Of a stretch of 64,000 nt of DNA, positions 15,198-24,022 are shown piece after piece. The DNA is from Umezawaea endophytica. GTDB taxonomy: Bacteria > Actinomycetota > Actinomycetes > Mycobacteriales > Pseudonocardiaceae. Position 1 is the first letter of the stretch. Every line of letters starts with the position of its first letter. Under the pieces are notes generated by a model. It ran no database searches. It was not told the DNA's origin and saw only the letters and a list, made by a program, of their open reading frames with translations. The DNA lies in assembly GCF_025061645.1 (NCBI RefSeq), contig NZ_JANYMP010000005.1, positions 410,812-474,811 on the forward strand. Reading direction: 5' to 3'. The position numbers and the translations under genes were made by a program.

Positions 15198-16031
15198 GTG
15201 AGCGACAAGGGACGCGCGTTGGTGCTGGGTGGCGGCGGCGTCACCGGGATCGCCTGGGAGATCGGCCTGGTGCTCGGGTTGGCCGAGGCGGGTGTGGACC
15301 TGACCGGGGCCGACCTGCTGATCGGGACGTCGGCGGGCTCCGTCGTCGCGGCCCGGCTCGCGGACGGCACGCCGCTGGAGGAGCTGTACGCGGGCCAGTC
15401 GCACCCGCCGCGGGACGAGATCTCGGCCCGGCTGACCACCGGCATGATGCTGCGCTACGTCACGGCCTACGCGCTTCCGGGGACCGGGCAGCGCAAGCGC
15501 GCCCGCCTCGGCCGGGCGGCGCTGCGCGCGCGGACGGTGTCCGAGGCCGAGCGGCGCACGGTGTTCGAAGGCAGGCTCGCCCAGCGCGACTGGCCGGAGC
15601 GCGCGCTGCGCGTCACGGCGGTGAACGCCGAGGACGGCTCGTTCGCGGTGTTCGACCGGGACAGCGGGGCGCCGTTCCTCGACGCCGTCGCCGCGAGTTG
15701 CGCCGTACCGCTGGTGTGGCCGCCGGTCACCATCGACGGCCACCGCTACATGGACGGCGGGATGCGCTCCGTCGCCAACGTCGACCTGGCCGCGGGCTAC
15801 GGGCGCGTCGTCGTCCTCGCCCCGATCACCAGGGCACTGACCCGCGCGGGCCGCCCGGACGTCCAACTCGCCGCGCTGGACGCCAGGTCGATCCTGCTGA
15901 GCCCGGACGCCGCGGCGCTGAAGGCCATCGGCGGCAACGTCCTCGACCCCGCCCGACGAGCGCCCGCGGCCGAAGCGGGCCGGACGCAGGCGGCCTCGGT
16001 CGCGGACGCCGTGCGGGAGGTGTGGGCGTGA
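15198..16031 (+). CDS. Patatin-like phospholipase
   Basis: A 277-residue cytosolic lipid acyl hydrolase. The oxyanion glycine loop (GGGGVTGIAWEIG), the nucleophile elbow GTSAGS (Ser catalytic) and the dyad Asp in YMDGGMRS are all present, so it should be active. The start is the GTG at 15198, preceded by GGAG; upstream codons are not patatin-like. It is divergent from a GntR regulator whose presumed operator boxes flank the promoter. It converges with a quinone-oxidoreductase-like gene, 6 bases apart. Confidence 0.9.
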   Translation: MSDKGRALVLGGGGVTGIAWEIGLVLGLAEAGVDLTGADLLIGTSAGSVVAARLADGTPLEELYAGQSHPPRDEISARLTTGMMLRYVTAYALPGTGQRKRARLGRAALRARTVSEAERRTVFEGRLAQRDWPERALRVTAVNAEDGSFAVFDRDSGAPFLDAVAASCAVPLVWPPVTIDGHRYMDGGMRSVANVDLAAGYGRVVVLAPITRALTRAGRPDVQLAALDARSILLSPDAAALKAIGGNVLDPARRAPAAEAGRTQAASVADAVREVWA

Positions 16032-16037
16032 CGGCCG

Positions 16038-16943
16038 TCAGCAGGTGACGACGACCTTCCCGCGCACGTGGCCCCCGTCGCTGCGGACGTGGGCGGCCGG
16101 GAGGTCCGCGAACGGGAAGACCCGGTCGACCACCGTCCGGAACCCGCCCGCCGCCGCCAACGCGACGACGGGCGCGAACGGCTCGGCGGTGGGCGCGGCG
16201 GGTCCGGTCGAGGTCAGGACGCCGAGCGCCGCGGCGGCGAAGTCGGCGATGGTCAGGACGCGGCGCGGGTCGCCGGTCAGCTCGACGGCCGTGGCCGCGA
16301 AGCCGTGGCCGGTCACGTCGAAGACGGCGTCGACCGCGCCGTGGTCCCGGATCCTGGCCGCGACTCCGGGGCCGTAGGCGACGGGGGTGGCTCCGAGCGC
16401 GGTCAGGTGCTCGTGGTTGGGCTCGGACGCCGTCCCGATGACCGTGGCGCCCTGCCGGACGAGCAGTTGCACGGCGGTGCCGCCCACCGCGCCCGCGGCC
16501 CCGTTGACCACGACGGTCCAGCCTGCCCGGACGCCGAGCGCCCGGATGCCACGCACGGCGGTCTCGACGGCGACGGGGAGCGTGACCGCGTCGGCGAACG
16601 CCAGCGCGTCCGGCAGGACCGCGAGCGCCCCGGTGCGGGCGACGGCGTGCTCGGCGTACGTGCCGGAGTCGGCGAACCCCACCACGCGGTCCCCGACCGA
16701 GAACCCGGCCGCGCCGTCGCCCAGTGCGACGACGGTGCCCGCGAACTCCTTGCCCAGCACGGCGGGCAGCGGTGTCGGGAACTCCCGCTCCAGCCACCCG
16801 GCGCGGATCTTGCACTCCAGGCCGTTGATCCCGATGGCGGCGGTGCGGACGAGGACCTGGCCCGGTCCCGCCTCGGGGGTCGCGATGTCGACGGGCGTGA
16901 AGCCGTCGGGGCCGCCGAAGGCGGTGAGCGCCCACGCCTTCAC
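16038..16943 (-). CDS. NAD(P)H quinone oxidoreductase-like protein (zinc-free MDR)
   Basis: A 301-residue medium-chain reductase of the quinone-reductase/zeta-crystallin type. It has a GroES-like N-terminal domain (LGKEFAGTVVALG, VGDRVVGF) without zinc cysteines, a Rossmann motif VVNGAAGAVGGTAVQLL, and a C-terminal VFPFADLPAAH with GKVVVTC. It likely reduces quinones or enones with NADPH. It overlaps the upstream cupin gene by ATGA and is divergent, with that gene, from an Lrp-type regulator. This is a common arrangement for redox-stress enzymes. Confidence 0.9.
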   Translation of the reverse strand: MKAWALTAFGGPDGFTPVDIATPEAGPGQVLVRTAAIGINGLECKIRAGWLEREFPTPLPAVLGKEFAGTVVALGDGAAGFSVGDRVVGFADSGTYAEHAVARTGALAVLPDALAFADAVTLPVAVETAVRGIRALGVRAGWTVVVNGAAGAVGGTAVQLLVRQGATVIGTASEPNHEHLTALGATPVAYGPGVAARIRDHGAVDAVFDVTGHGFAATAVELTGDPRRVLTIADFAAAALGVLTSTGPAAPTAEPFAPVVALAAAGGFRTVVDRVFPFADLPAAHVRSDGGHVRGKVVVTC

Positions 16944-17248
16944 CGGGCCTCCCCGGCGACCTGGAGGAGCGGCCGGTCGGCAGGCAGGACGAGGTGTTCG
17001 GTCGGCTCGGCGGCGACGCTGGTGTGCGCCACCCCCAGCGGGATCCGGACGAGGTCGCCCGGCCCGCGCTGCGACACCAGCGTGCGCCTGCCACCGATCT
17101 GGTACTGGACCTCGTCGGCGTCCAGGGTGCGCGTGAACGGCGGACCGCTCGGGTGCGGCGGGGAGAGCAGCAGTCGTTCGTCCCGTTCCAGGACGCGCAG
17201 CGGCTCCTCCGAGCCGATCAGCGCGAGTTCTTCGATGACGGTTCCCAT
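16940..17248 (-). CDS. Small cupin-like protein
   Basis: A 102-residue single-domain beta protein with cupin character (DEVQYQIGGRRTLVSQRGPGDLVRIPLGVAH). Only one histidine of a metal site is obvious, so a metal-dependent reaction is uncertain. The start at 17248 (MGTVIEELAL) replaces a longer frame with no start support. It is translationally coupled to the following oxidoreductase (4-base overlap) and probably serves the same substrate. The precise function is unknown. Confidence 0.75.
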   Translation of the reverse strand: MGTVIEELALIGSEEPLRVLERDERLLLSPPHPSGPPFTRTLDADEVQYQIGGRRTLVSQRGPGDLVRIPLGVAHTSVAAEPTEHLVLPADRPLLQVAGEAR

Positions 17249-17314
17249 GCGACGAGCGTCGGGGCCCACCCGCCTGCGGAGGACGTCGGAGCGCGTTCAG
17301 CGCGGGAATCCGAC

Positions 17315-18310
17315 ATGATCGACGCCATGGTGCGGGAATCCGTCGTGCTGGACGACGTCGACCGAGGGGTGCTGACCGCGCTGGCGGTCGACGGGCGGGC
17401 GTCGTTCGCGCGCGTCGGCGAGGTGCTCGGCGTCTCGGACCGCACGGTCGCGCGGCGCTACGCCCGGCTGTGCGAGGCGAACCTGGTGCGGCTCGTCGGG
17501 GACGTCGACGCGCGGCGGCTCGGCGGCGCCGAGTGGATCGTCCGGGTGCGGTGCGAGCAGGGCTCGGCGGCGCAGGTCGCGGAAGCGCTGGCCCGCCGCG
17601 ACGACACCCGCTGGGTGAACCTGCTCTCCGGCGGCACGGAGATCAGCGCGAGCCTGCGGTCCTGGTCGGCGACCGAGCGCGACGAGTTGATCCTGCACCG
17701 GCTCCAGCGCACGGCGCCGGTCGTGGCCGTGACCGCGCACAGCGTCCTGCACGTCTTCGGCGGCGGCAGGCAGGGGCTCGACGGTCCGGGTTCCCTCACC
17801 CCGGACCAGGTCGCGGCCCTGCGCCCGGTGCACGTGGGTGACCAGGCGACCGATCTCGCCGACACCGACCGCCCCCTGCTGCGGGCGCTCGCGCTGGACG
17901 GCCGCGCCACCTACCCGGTCCTGGCCGCCGCGACCGGGTGGTCGCAGTCGCGGGTGGCCCGGCGGATCGACGCGCTGCGCGCCGCCGGGCTGCTGTCCTT
18001 CGACGTGGACGTCGACACCGAACTCCTCGGCTACCGCGCGGAAGCCCGCCTGTGGGCGTCGGTGCCGCCCGCCCACCTCGCCGAGACCGGCGCCACGATC
18101 GCCGCGCACCCCGAGGTCGCCTTCTGCGCGGCGACGACCGGCCCCACCAACCTGCTGATCTCGACCGTGTGCCGCGACAGCGCGGACCTCTACCGCTACC
18201 TCACCGACCGGCTCGGCGGCCTGCCGCACGTCAACGCCGTCGAGACCGCGCCGGTCATCCGCACGGTCAAGCGCGTGGGCTCACCCCTCAGGACCACGCG
18301 GGCCCGGTGA
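17315..18310 (+). CDS. Lrp/AsnC-type regulator with two DNA-binding modules
   Basis: A 331-residue protein, about twice the usual Lrp length. It contains two AsnC-type HTH units (DRGVLTALAVDGRASFARVG ... VSDRTVARRYARL and LLRALALDGRATYPVLA ... SQSRVARRIDAL), each followed by a RAM-like alpha/beta domain. Such duplicated Lrp proteins are known in actinomycetes. An inverted repeat GTCGGA...TCCGAC (17285-17314) abuts its start. It is divergent from the cupin/quinone-reductase pair and probably controls it. A second ATG at 17327 is an alternative start. Confidence 0.85.
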   Translation: MIDAMVRESVVLDDVDRGVLTALAVDGRASFARVGEVLGVSDRTVARRYARLCEANLVRLVGDVDARRLGGAEWIVRVRCEQGSAAQVAEALARRDDTRWVNLLSGGTEISASLRSWSATERDELILHRLQRTAPVVAVTAHSVLHVFGGGRQGLDGPGSLTPDQVAALRPVHVGDQATDLADTDRPLLRALALDGRATYPVLAAATGWSQSRVARRIDALRAAGLLSFDVDVDTELLGYRAEARLWASVPPAHLAETGATIAAHPEVAFCAATTGPTNLLISTVCRDSADLYRYLTDRLGGLPHVNAVETAPVIRTVKRVGSPLRTTRAR

Positions 18311-18318
18311 CCGCGGGG

Positions 18319-18354
18319 GTGCCTACGCGGCGGCACCACGGCGGAAGTAGGCAC
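18319..18354. terminator. Weak hairpin after the Lrp-type gene
   Basis: GTGCCTAC (18319-18326) and GTAGGCAC (18347-18354) can form an 8-bp stem around a 20-base G/C-rich loop just downstream of the stop at 18310. This may be a terminator. The rest of 18311-18485 shows no gene. Confidence 0.35.
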
Positions 18355-18485
18355 TTCGTGCCGACGCGGCTGGGCCCGGAACGGGGTCAGGATCGAGCCA
18401 GGACCGCATCCCCGTGCCCTTCTCGGCCCGGACGTGACGGCGGTTCCTTCCGATCGGTCCCGCGCAGAAACTTTGGGAGCAACGC

Positions 18486-19169
18486 ATGTCCAGTGCAGTC
18501 ATGTCACGGGCTGTCCGCACGCGCTGGTGGTGGTTCCTGTGGGGGCTCCTCGCCGTGCTCGCGCTCGCCACCGCGGGCGTCTTCGTGCCGCCCTACCTGG
18601 TCGGCGGCACCACCGTGCCGAACCTCGACCGGATCACGCCGGGGTACTACACGAGCCTGGTGATGCACGCCGTGCCCGCGGGCCTCGCGCTGGTGATCGG
18701 CCCGTTCCAGTTCGTGCCGAAGCTGCGGGCCCGCTTCCCGAGGGCGCACCGGGTGATGGGCCGGGTCTACCTGGTCTCGGTCGTCGTCGCCGCGCTGGTC
18801 GCGGTGTACTCGTCCGTGGTCACCAAGAGCGGTTTCCCCTTGCAGGTGGCCTTCTTCGTGCTGATCGTCGCGTGGCTGTACACCGCCGCGAAGGCCTACC
18901 GCGCGATCCGGCGGCGTGAGGTGCGGCTGCACCGGATCTGGATGGTCCGCAACTACGCGCTCACGTTCGCCGCGGTGACCCTGCGGCTCTACCAGTTGCC
19001 GCTCATCGCGCTGATGAACTCGGTGACCTGGCTGGAGTACAAGGACGTCTACACCGTGAGCGCGTGGATGTCCTTGCTGGGCAACGTGCTCGTCGCCGAG
19101 TACTTCATCATCCAGCGCACCCTCGCGCCGCTGGTGCGGCGCGAGGCCGTGACGGCGAACCCCGGCTGA
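18486..19169 (+). CDS. DUF2306-family integral membrane protein
   Basis: A 227-residue protein with about six membrane helices and the DUF2306 hallmarks: a first-loop histidine in YYTSLVMHAVPAGLALVIGPFQF, then HRVMGRVYL, and LHRIWMVRNYALTFAAVTLRLY. Function of the family is unknown; the conserved histidines and arginines suggest heme or quinone association, but that is speculation. GGGAGC lies just upstream of the ATG. It precedes the LuxR-type regulator by about 25 bases and may share its transcript. Confidence 0.85.
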   Translation: MSSAVMSRAVRTRWWWFLWGLLAVLALATAGVFVPPYLVGGTTVPNLDRITPGYYTSLVMHAVPAGLALVIGPFQFVPKLRARFPRAHRVMGRVYLVSVVVAALVAVYSSVVTKSGFPLQVAFFVLIVAWLYTAAKAYRAIRRREVRLHRIWMVRNYALTFAAVTLRLYQLPLIALMNSVTWLEYKDVYTVSAWMSLLGNVLVAEYFIIQRTLAPLVRREAVTANPG

Positions 19170-19194
19170 CCCCGTCACCCCTAGGATGCGCGGC

Positions 19195-21876
19195 ATGACC
19201 AGCCGCGAACCCGACCTGCCGCTGGTCGGCAGGCACGGCGAGAAGCGTCGGGTCGAGGACCTGGTCGCCGTCGCGCGGGCGGGCCGGGGTGGTGCGCTGG
19301 TGCTCGGCGGCGAGGCGGGCCTGGGCAAGAGCGCGTTGCTGGAGCACGCGGTCCGAACGGCGTCCGGCTTCCGGGTGCTCCGGGTCTCCGGTGCCGAGTT
19401 CGAGCAGGAGCTGCCGTACTCCGCCCTGCACCAGTTGTGCGCACCGGTCCTCGACCACCTCACCGCGCTGCCGGACCCGCGTCGCGACGCGGTGCGGATC
19501 GCGTTCGGACTGGTCGACGGAACGCCGCAGCCCTTCCAGGTCGGTCTGGCGGTACTGGAGCTCGTCACGGCGGTGAGCGGCGAACGGCCGGTGCTGTGCG
19601 TGGTCGACGACGCACAGTGGCTGGACGCGGCGTCGTCGCGGGCGATGGCCTTCCTCGCCCGCCGCGTCGGGTCCGACCCGGTCGCCGTCGTGTTCGCCCA
19701 CCGCTCTCCATCCTCTGTGGACGGTCTGACCGAGCTGCCGCCGCTGGCCGTCGGCCGGTTGAGCGACCACGAGGCCAGGACCCTGCTGGCCGCGCGGAAC
19801 CCGTTCCCGCTCGACGACCGGGTCCGCGACCGGCTCGTCGCCGAGGCGAACGGCAATCCGCTGGCGCTGCTGGAACTGCCGCGGGCAGGCGGCTTCACCC
19901 CGCCCGCGGCGGCGTCGGTGCCGTCCCGGATCGAGGACGGCTTCCGCGCGCGGCTGGCCGGTCTGGGACCTGACGCGCTGCTGTTGCTGACCGCGGCCAG
20001 CGCCGATCCCACGGGCGATCCCGGCCTGCTGTGGCCCGCCGCCGGCGCGCTGGGCATCGACGTGCCGACGGCGGGCGCGGACGCCGTCGCCACCGGACTG
20101 GTCGAGTTCTCGGTGCGCGTCAGCTTCTGCCACCCGCTGGCGCGCTCGGCGGTCTACCGCGCCGCGGAGGACGGCGCGCGTCGCGCGGTGCACGGCGCGC
20201 TGGCCGAGGCGACCGACCCGCTCACGGCCCCGGACCGGCGGGCGTGGCACCGCGCACAGGCGGTCGCGGGCCCGGACGAGGACGTCGCGGTCGACCTGGA
20301 GCGCTGCGCGGCACGGGCCCGGTCACGCGGGGGCGTCGCGGCGGCGGCCGCGTTCCTCGAACGGTCGGTCGCGCTGTCGCTGGACGCCGAACGCCGGGTG
20401 GAGCGGACGCTGGCCGCGGCGGAGGCCTGCGTCGAGGCTGGCGCGGGCGACCGGGCGGCGAACCTCCTCGCGACCCTCGACACCGCCGGGCTGGACGACG
20501 TCCGACGGGCCCGCGTCGACCTGCTGCGGGGCCGGATCGCCTTCACCCGCCCCGGAGACGGCGGCGGTCCGGCGCTGGCGGTGAGCGCGGCGCGGCGACT
20601 GTCCGAACCGGACCCCGACCGAGCGAGGGACTGCTTCCTGGAAGCACTCGAGATGAGCCTGGCCGTCGGTCGCGCAGGCGGTGTCGTCGACGAGGTCCTC
20701 ACCGCGGCACGGGCCTCGGCGCCCGCGCCGAGTTCCCCGGACGTCCTCGAAGCGCTGATCACCCTGGCGGAGCGGGGTTACCGCGCCGCGCTCCCGCTGC
20801 TCCGCGACGCGCTGCGCACCGAGGGCGGTCCTCTGTGGAGCAGGCGTCCGGCGCTGGCGTCGATGATCAGCGTCGAGTTGTGGGACGTCGACGCCCACGC
20901 CGCCATCGCCGAGTGGCTGGTGAAAGCTGGTCGGGAGTCAGGATCGCCGCTGCTGCTGAGGCTCGCCTTCGCGCAGCGGGCCACCGCCGCCGTCCTGGCC
21001 GGTGACCTCGGGGCGGCGCTCGCCGCGGTCGCCGAGGAGGAGGCGGTGGCCGACGCGGCGGGCGAAACCCCGCTGGTGTACCACCGGCTGCACCTGGCCG
21101 CTCTGCGCGGCCACCGCGAGGAAGCCCTGTCCCTCCTCCGGGAGGCGTCCGGCGGAGCGGGCCGGGTGACCAACCTGCACTGGACCACGGCCTTGCTGCA
21201 CAACGGTTTGGCCGACCACCCCGCCGCCATGGCCGCGGCCCGCGAGGCGACGGAGCACGGCGACCTGTTCCTCACCGGAGCGGCACTGCCCGAGTTCGTC
21301 GAGGCCGCCGTCAAGTGCGGCGAACCCGTTGTGGCCGCGCGAGCGCTGGCGTCGTTGACCGAGCGGACGCAGGCTGCGGGGACCACGCTCGGCCGCGGGG
21401 TCACGGCCTACGCCCGAGGGCTCGTGACCGGGGTGGAGGACGACTACCGGGAGGCCGTCGAGTGCCTCGCGGCGAGCCCGCTCCTCCCCTACCGGGGCCG
21501 GGCGCACCTGCTGTACGGGGAGTGGCTCCGGCACGAGGGTCGTCGGACCGACTGCGTGCGGGAACTGCGAGCCGCCCACGAGCTGTTCACGGCGTCCGGG
21601 GCCGAGGCGTTCGCCCGACGCGCCGCCGACGAGCTGAGCGCCGTCGGGCAGCGCGTCCAGCGCCGGTCCGCGCCTGCCTGCGAGACGCTGACGACGCAGC
21701 AGGTCGCCGTCGCCCGGCTGGTGGCCGCGGGCGCCACCTCGAACGAGGTCGCCACCCAGTTGTTCATCAGCAAGCGCACGGTCGACGCGCACCTGCGCGC
21801 GATCTTCCGCAAGCTCGGGGTGACGTCACGGCGGCAGCTCAAGGACCACCCCGACCTGGTCGACCGGGACCGGTGA
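19195..21876 (+). CDS. LAL-type LuxR-family ATP-dependent regulator
   Basis: An 893-residue large STAND-type activator. The N-terminal ATPase has Walker A GEAGLGKSALL near residue 40 and Walker B VLCVVDDAQWLD near residue 140. A long helical-repeat sensor middle follows. The C-terminal LuxR HTH (TTQQVAVARLVAAGATSNEVA then SKRTVDAHLRAIFRKLGV) is intact. Such proteins activate catabolic or antibiotic genes on ligand binding. No target is obvious beside it. ATG 19195 has AGGA 8 bases upstream; ATG 19186 is in frame too. Confidence 0.93.
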   Translation: MTSREPDLPLVGRHGEKRRVEDLVAVARAGRGGALVLGGEAGLGKSALLEHAVRTASGFRVLRVSGAEFEQELPYSALHQLCAPVLDHLTALPDPRRDAVRIAFGLVDGTPQPFQVGLAVLELVTAVSGERPVLCVVDDAQWLDAASSRAMAFLARRVGSDPVAVVFAHRSPSSVDGLTELPPLAVGRLSDHEARTLLAARNPFPLDDRVRDRLVAEANGNPLALLELPRAGGFTPPAAASVPSRIEDGFRARLAGLGPDALLLLTAASADPTGDPGLLWPAAGALGIDVPTAGADAVATGLVEFSVRVSFCHPLARSAVYRAAEDGARRAVHGALAEATDPLTAPDRRAWHRAQAVAGPDEDVAVDLERCAARARSRGGVAAAAAFLERSVALSLDAERRVERTLAAAEACVEAGAGDRAANLLATLDTAGLDDVRRARVDLLRGRIAFTRPGDGGGPALAVSAARRLSEPDPDRARDCFLEALEMSLAVGRAGGVVDEVLTAARASAPAPSSPDVLEALITLAERGYRAALPLLRDALRTEGGPLWSRRPALASMISVELWDVDAHAAIAEWLVKAGRESGSPLLLRLAFAQRATAAVLAGDLGAALAAVAEEEAVADAAGETPLVYHRLHLAALRGHREEALSLLREASGGAGRVTNLHWTTALLHNGLADHPAAMAAAREATEHGDLFLTGAALPEFVEAAVKCGEPVVAARALASLTERTQAAGTTLGRGVTAYARGLVTGVEDDYREAVECLAASPLLPYRGRAHLLYGEWLRHEGRRTDCVRELRAAHELFTASGAEAFARRAADELSAVGQRVQRRSAPACETLTTQQVAVARLVAAGATSNEVATQLFISKRTVDAHLRAIFRKLGVTSRRQLKDHPDLVDRDR

Positions 21877-21887
21877 CGGCACCCCCG

Positions 21888-22233
21888 CTAGCGGGACGGC
21901 GGGGTCGTCCCGTAGTGGAACCTCACCAGCACCTCGACCAGGTGTGGCCGGGACAGGCACCTCATGGGGTGCTCCGATGCCGCGTTGACCGCGGTGACCA
22001 GCTCGCGGAGCCCCGTTCCGGACAGCTCGCCCCGACGGGAGAAGGTGAAGGGCGGCTGCTCGTCCGGCAAGGGAAAGAAGGGCCTCTCGTCGACCCCCGG
22101 TGACCACGACCAACGAGGCACCCGCGCCCACGACGATCACCGCGGCGGCGACGCCGGTCAACCCGATCCGGTACGGCGCTCGTCTGCGGGTTCCCTCGGC
22201 GACCTTCTCGTACAACCCGTCGTCAACGGGCAC
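21888..22233 (-). pseudogene. Frameshifted single-pass membrane protein (sigma-factor-linked type)
   Basis: The N-terminal part (VDDGLYEKVAEGTRRRAPYR followed by a hydrophobic helix LTGVAAAVIVVGAGASLVVV) is read in one frame from 22233. The natural C-terminal part (VDERPFFPLPDEQPPFTFS ... LVEVLVRFHYGTTPPSR, stop at 21888) is in another. Removing one base from the C-run at 22094-22098 joins them as VVVTGVDERPFF. This type of protein commonly follows SigE-family sigma genes, and a sigma N-terminal remnant does precede it. Either a real inactivating indel or a homopolymer sequencing error. Confidence 0.65.
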
Positions 22234-22239
22234 GCACCG

Positions 22240-22313
22240 CGATGCGGAGCGCGTCTCAGCAGCTTGGGTTGCCGCTCCCGCACGTAGCTCCGGAACCCCT
22301 CGGGTTCACGCAT
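22240..22313 (-). pseudogene. N-terminal remnant of a SigE-family RNA polymerase sigma factor
   Basis: From the ATG at 22313, preceded by a G-rich ribosome-binding stretch, the minus strand reads MREPEGFRSYVRERQPKLL then RRA. This matches the start of actinobacterial SigE-family sigma-70 proteins (FxxFVxxRxPxLLRTA). After about 24 codons the similarity ends and the frame runs into the downstream membrane-protein gene, so nearly the whole sigma factor has been deleted. The identification rests on a short motif and on the usual gene order. Confidence 0.5.
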
Positions 22314-22398
22314 GGCCACCCCCCGTCCGTTGCCATCACCCGTCTAAATGGGCGAGGCACGGCGAAAGGTTGTCACCGCGGACCCGCGGCCCGAGTCG

Positions 22399-23028
22399 TC
22401 AGGTACCGGTCGGTGGCGCGCTCATCGCCGCCGTCAGGAACGTGATCGCCCAACGTCGGGCGTCGTCGCCCACCGCCGGGGAGACGCAGTCCGGGAGTTG
22501 CCGGTTGTAGACCTCGACGCGGTCGACGGCCGCCACGGCGAGGATGCCCCGCATCCGGAACCACAGTTCCTCCGGGGAGAGGTCCGGCAGTGCGCGTCGG
22601 AAGGCCGTCAGGTAGCGCTCGCGGACCGCGTCCTCGTCCGAGCCGGTCCAGGCGCGCATCTCCTCGGCCGGGTCGCCGAGGATCCTCATGATCAGCCGGG
22701 ACGTCCGGGCCCCGCCCTCGTCACCCGCGCGCATCCCGTCGAACAGCGGCCCCGCGAACGCCTCCACCAGCTCGGTGACCGTCGGCTCCGGGGTGCGGGC
22801 GAGCAGGGTGTCGAACCTGGTGCGCTGCGCGTCGTTGATGGGCTCGACCACGCGCCGGACGACCGCGGCCAGCAGCTCCGCCTTCGACCCGAAGTGGTAC
22901 GCGACCGCGGCCAGGTTCGCCCCGGCGAGATCGGTGATCGCGCGGACCGAGGCGCCGCGGAAGCCGCGCTCGGCGAACAGGTGTTCGGCCGCGTCGAGGA
23001 TCTGGGCGCGGGTGTTGGGTGACGCCAT
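22399..23028 (-). CDS. TetR-family regulator
   Basis: A 209-residue TetR protein. HTH residues 5-50 (QILDAAEHLFAERGFRGASV, ITDLAGANLAAVAYHFGSKAEL) are followed by a C-terminal domain ending in NRQLPDCVSPAVGDD. The HTH with AAVAYHFGSK resembles CecR/YbiH-like regulators. The start at 23028 (MASPNTRAQILDAA) is the normal N-terminus. A perfect operator-like palindrome lies at 23055-23070 between it and the divergent ketopantoate-reductase-like gene, which it presumably represses. Confidence 0.9.
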   Translation of the reverse strand: MASPNTRAQILDAAEHLFAERGFRGASVRAITDLAGANLAAVAYHFGSKAELLAAVVRRVVEPINDAQRTRFDTLLARTPEPTVTELVEAFAGPLFDGMRAGDEGGARTSRLIMRILGDPAEEMRAWTGSDEDAVRERYLTAFRRALPDLSPEELWFRMRGILAVAAVDRVEVYNRQLPDCVSPAVGDDARRWAITFLTAAMSAPPTGT

Positions 23029-23054
23029 GCGTGCGTACTGTACGGTCGGAAGAA

Positions 23055-23070
23055 TCAAACGAACGTTTGA
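23055..23070. promoter_or_regulatory. TetR operator palindrome
   Basis: TCAAACGAACGTTTGA has perfect 7-bp arms (TCAAACG / CGTTTGA) around two bases. It lies 27 bases from the TetR start and 28 from the divergent start at 23099, an ideal shared operator. Confidence 0.75.
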
Positions 23071-23098
23071 ATGAATCTCTCCCGCGGAAGAGGTCGCC

Positions 23099-23965
23099 AT
23101 GAAGCTGCTCGTGTACGGCGCCGGGGTTGTCGGCAGCCAGCTCGCCGTTCGTATGCACGAGGCCGGGCACGAGGTCTCGCTCCTCGCACGGGGCGAACGT
23201 CTGGCCTCGCTGCGCGAGCACGGCGTCCAGCTCGCCGAGGCGACCAGCCCGGTCGTCAGACGGGTCCCGGTACCGGCGGTCGAGCGCCCGGCGGACCGGT
23301 ACGACCTGATCGCCGTCCTCGTCCGCACCCACCAGGTGGACGAGGTGCTGGAGTCGCTCGCCGACGTCGAGGGCGACGTGCTGTTCCTGCTGAACTGGGC
23401 GGGCGGCGCGGAACCGCTGGGCGCGGTGATCGGCCACGAGCGGGTGCTGCTCGGCTTCCCCACGACCGGGGGCACGATGGACGGCAACGTGGTCCGCTAC
23501 CGCGCGCCCAACCTCCTGACCCGCAACTTCCCGATGGGGATCGGCGAACCCGACGGCCGCACCACCCCGCGGCTGGAACGGGTCCTGCGAACGTTCCGCG
23601 CCACCGGGATCAACATCAAGGCCGAGCCGCGGATGGACCTCTGGCTCAAGACGCACGCCGCGTTCGAGGTGCCGCTGGGGCAGGCGGTGAGCGCGGCGGG
23701 CGGCCCGGAGGCGTTGGCCGACGATCCGGGCGCGGTCCGAGCCATGCTCCACGTCATGCGGCGCAACCTGGCCGACCTGCCGACACCACCGGTCCCCCGC
23801 GGTTTCGCCGCGTTGCAGGTCCTGCCGGAGGGGCTGCTCGTGGCCGTGCTGCGGCGCTTCCTGCGGAGCCCGACGGCCGTGCACAGCGGGCTCAGCGACA
23901 CCTCCCCCGCCGCGGCGGGCGAACTGGACCGGCTGACCGAGCAGATGCGCGCCTACACCCGGTAG
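23099..23965 (+). CDS. Ketopantoate reductase (PanE/ApbA)-family protein
   Basis: A 288-residue NADP-dependent reductase-like protein. The N-terminal Rossmann motif is GAGVVGSQLAVRM; the family pattern continues with LLARGERLASLREHGVQL, and the central catalytic Lys candidate is in DLWLKTHAAFEVPL. Real ketopantoate reductases have a more conserved AsnxxxN pocket, so this is probably a paralogue acting on another 2-keto acid. GGAAGAGG precedes the ATG. It is controlled with the divergent TetR through the palindrome between them. Confidence 0.85.
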   Translation: MKLLVYGAGVVGSQLAVRMHEAGHEVSLLARGERLASLREHGVQLAEATSPVVRRVPVPAVERPADRYDLIAVLVRTHQVDEVLESLADVEGDVLFLLNWAGGAEPLGAVIGHERVLLGFPTTGGTMDGNVVRYRAPNLLTRNFPMGIGEPDGRTTPRLERVLRTFRATGINIKAEPRMDLWLKTHAAFEVPLGQAVSAAGGPEALADDPGAVRAMLHVMRRNLADLPTPPVPRGFAALQVLPEGLLVAVLRRFLRSPTAVHSGLSDTSPAAAGELDRLTEQMRAYTR

Positions 23966-24022
23966 GCGGCACCCCGGTTCCCCGGACGACCGCTCCGTCC
24001 TCTGTGGACCGCCGCGCCCTCG

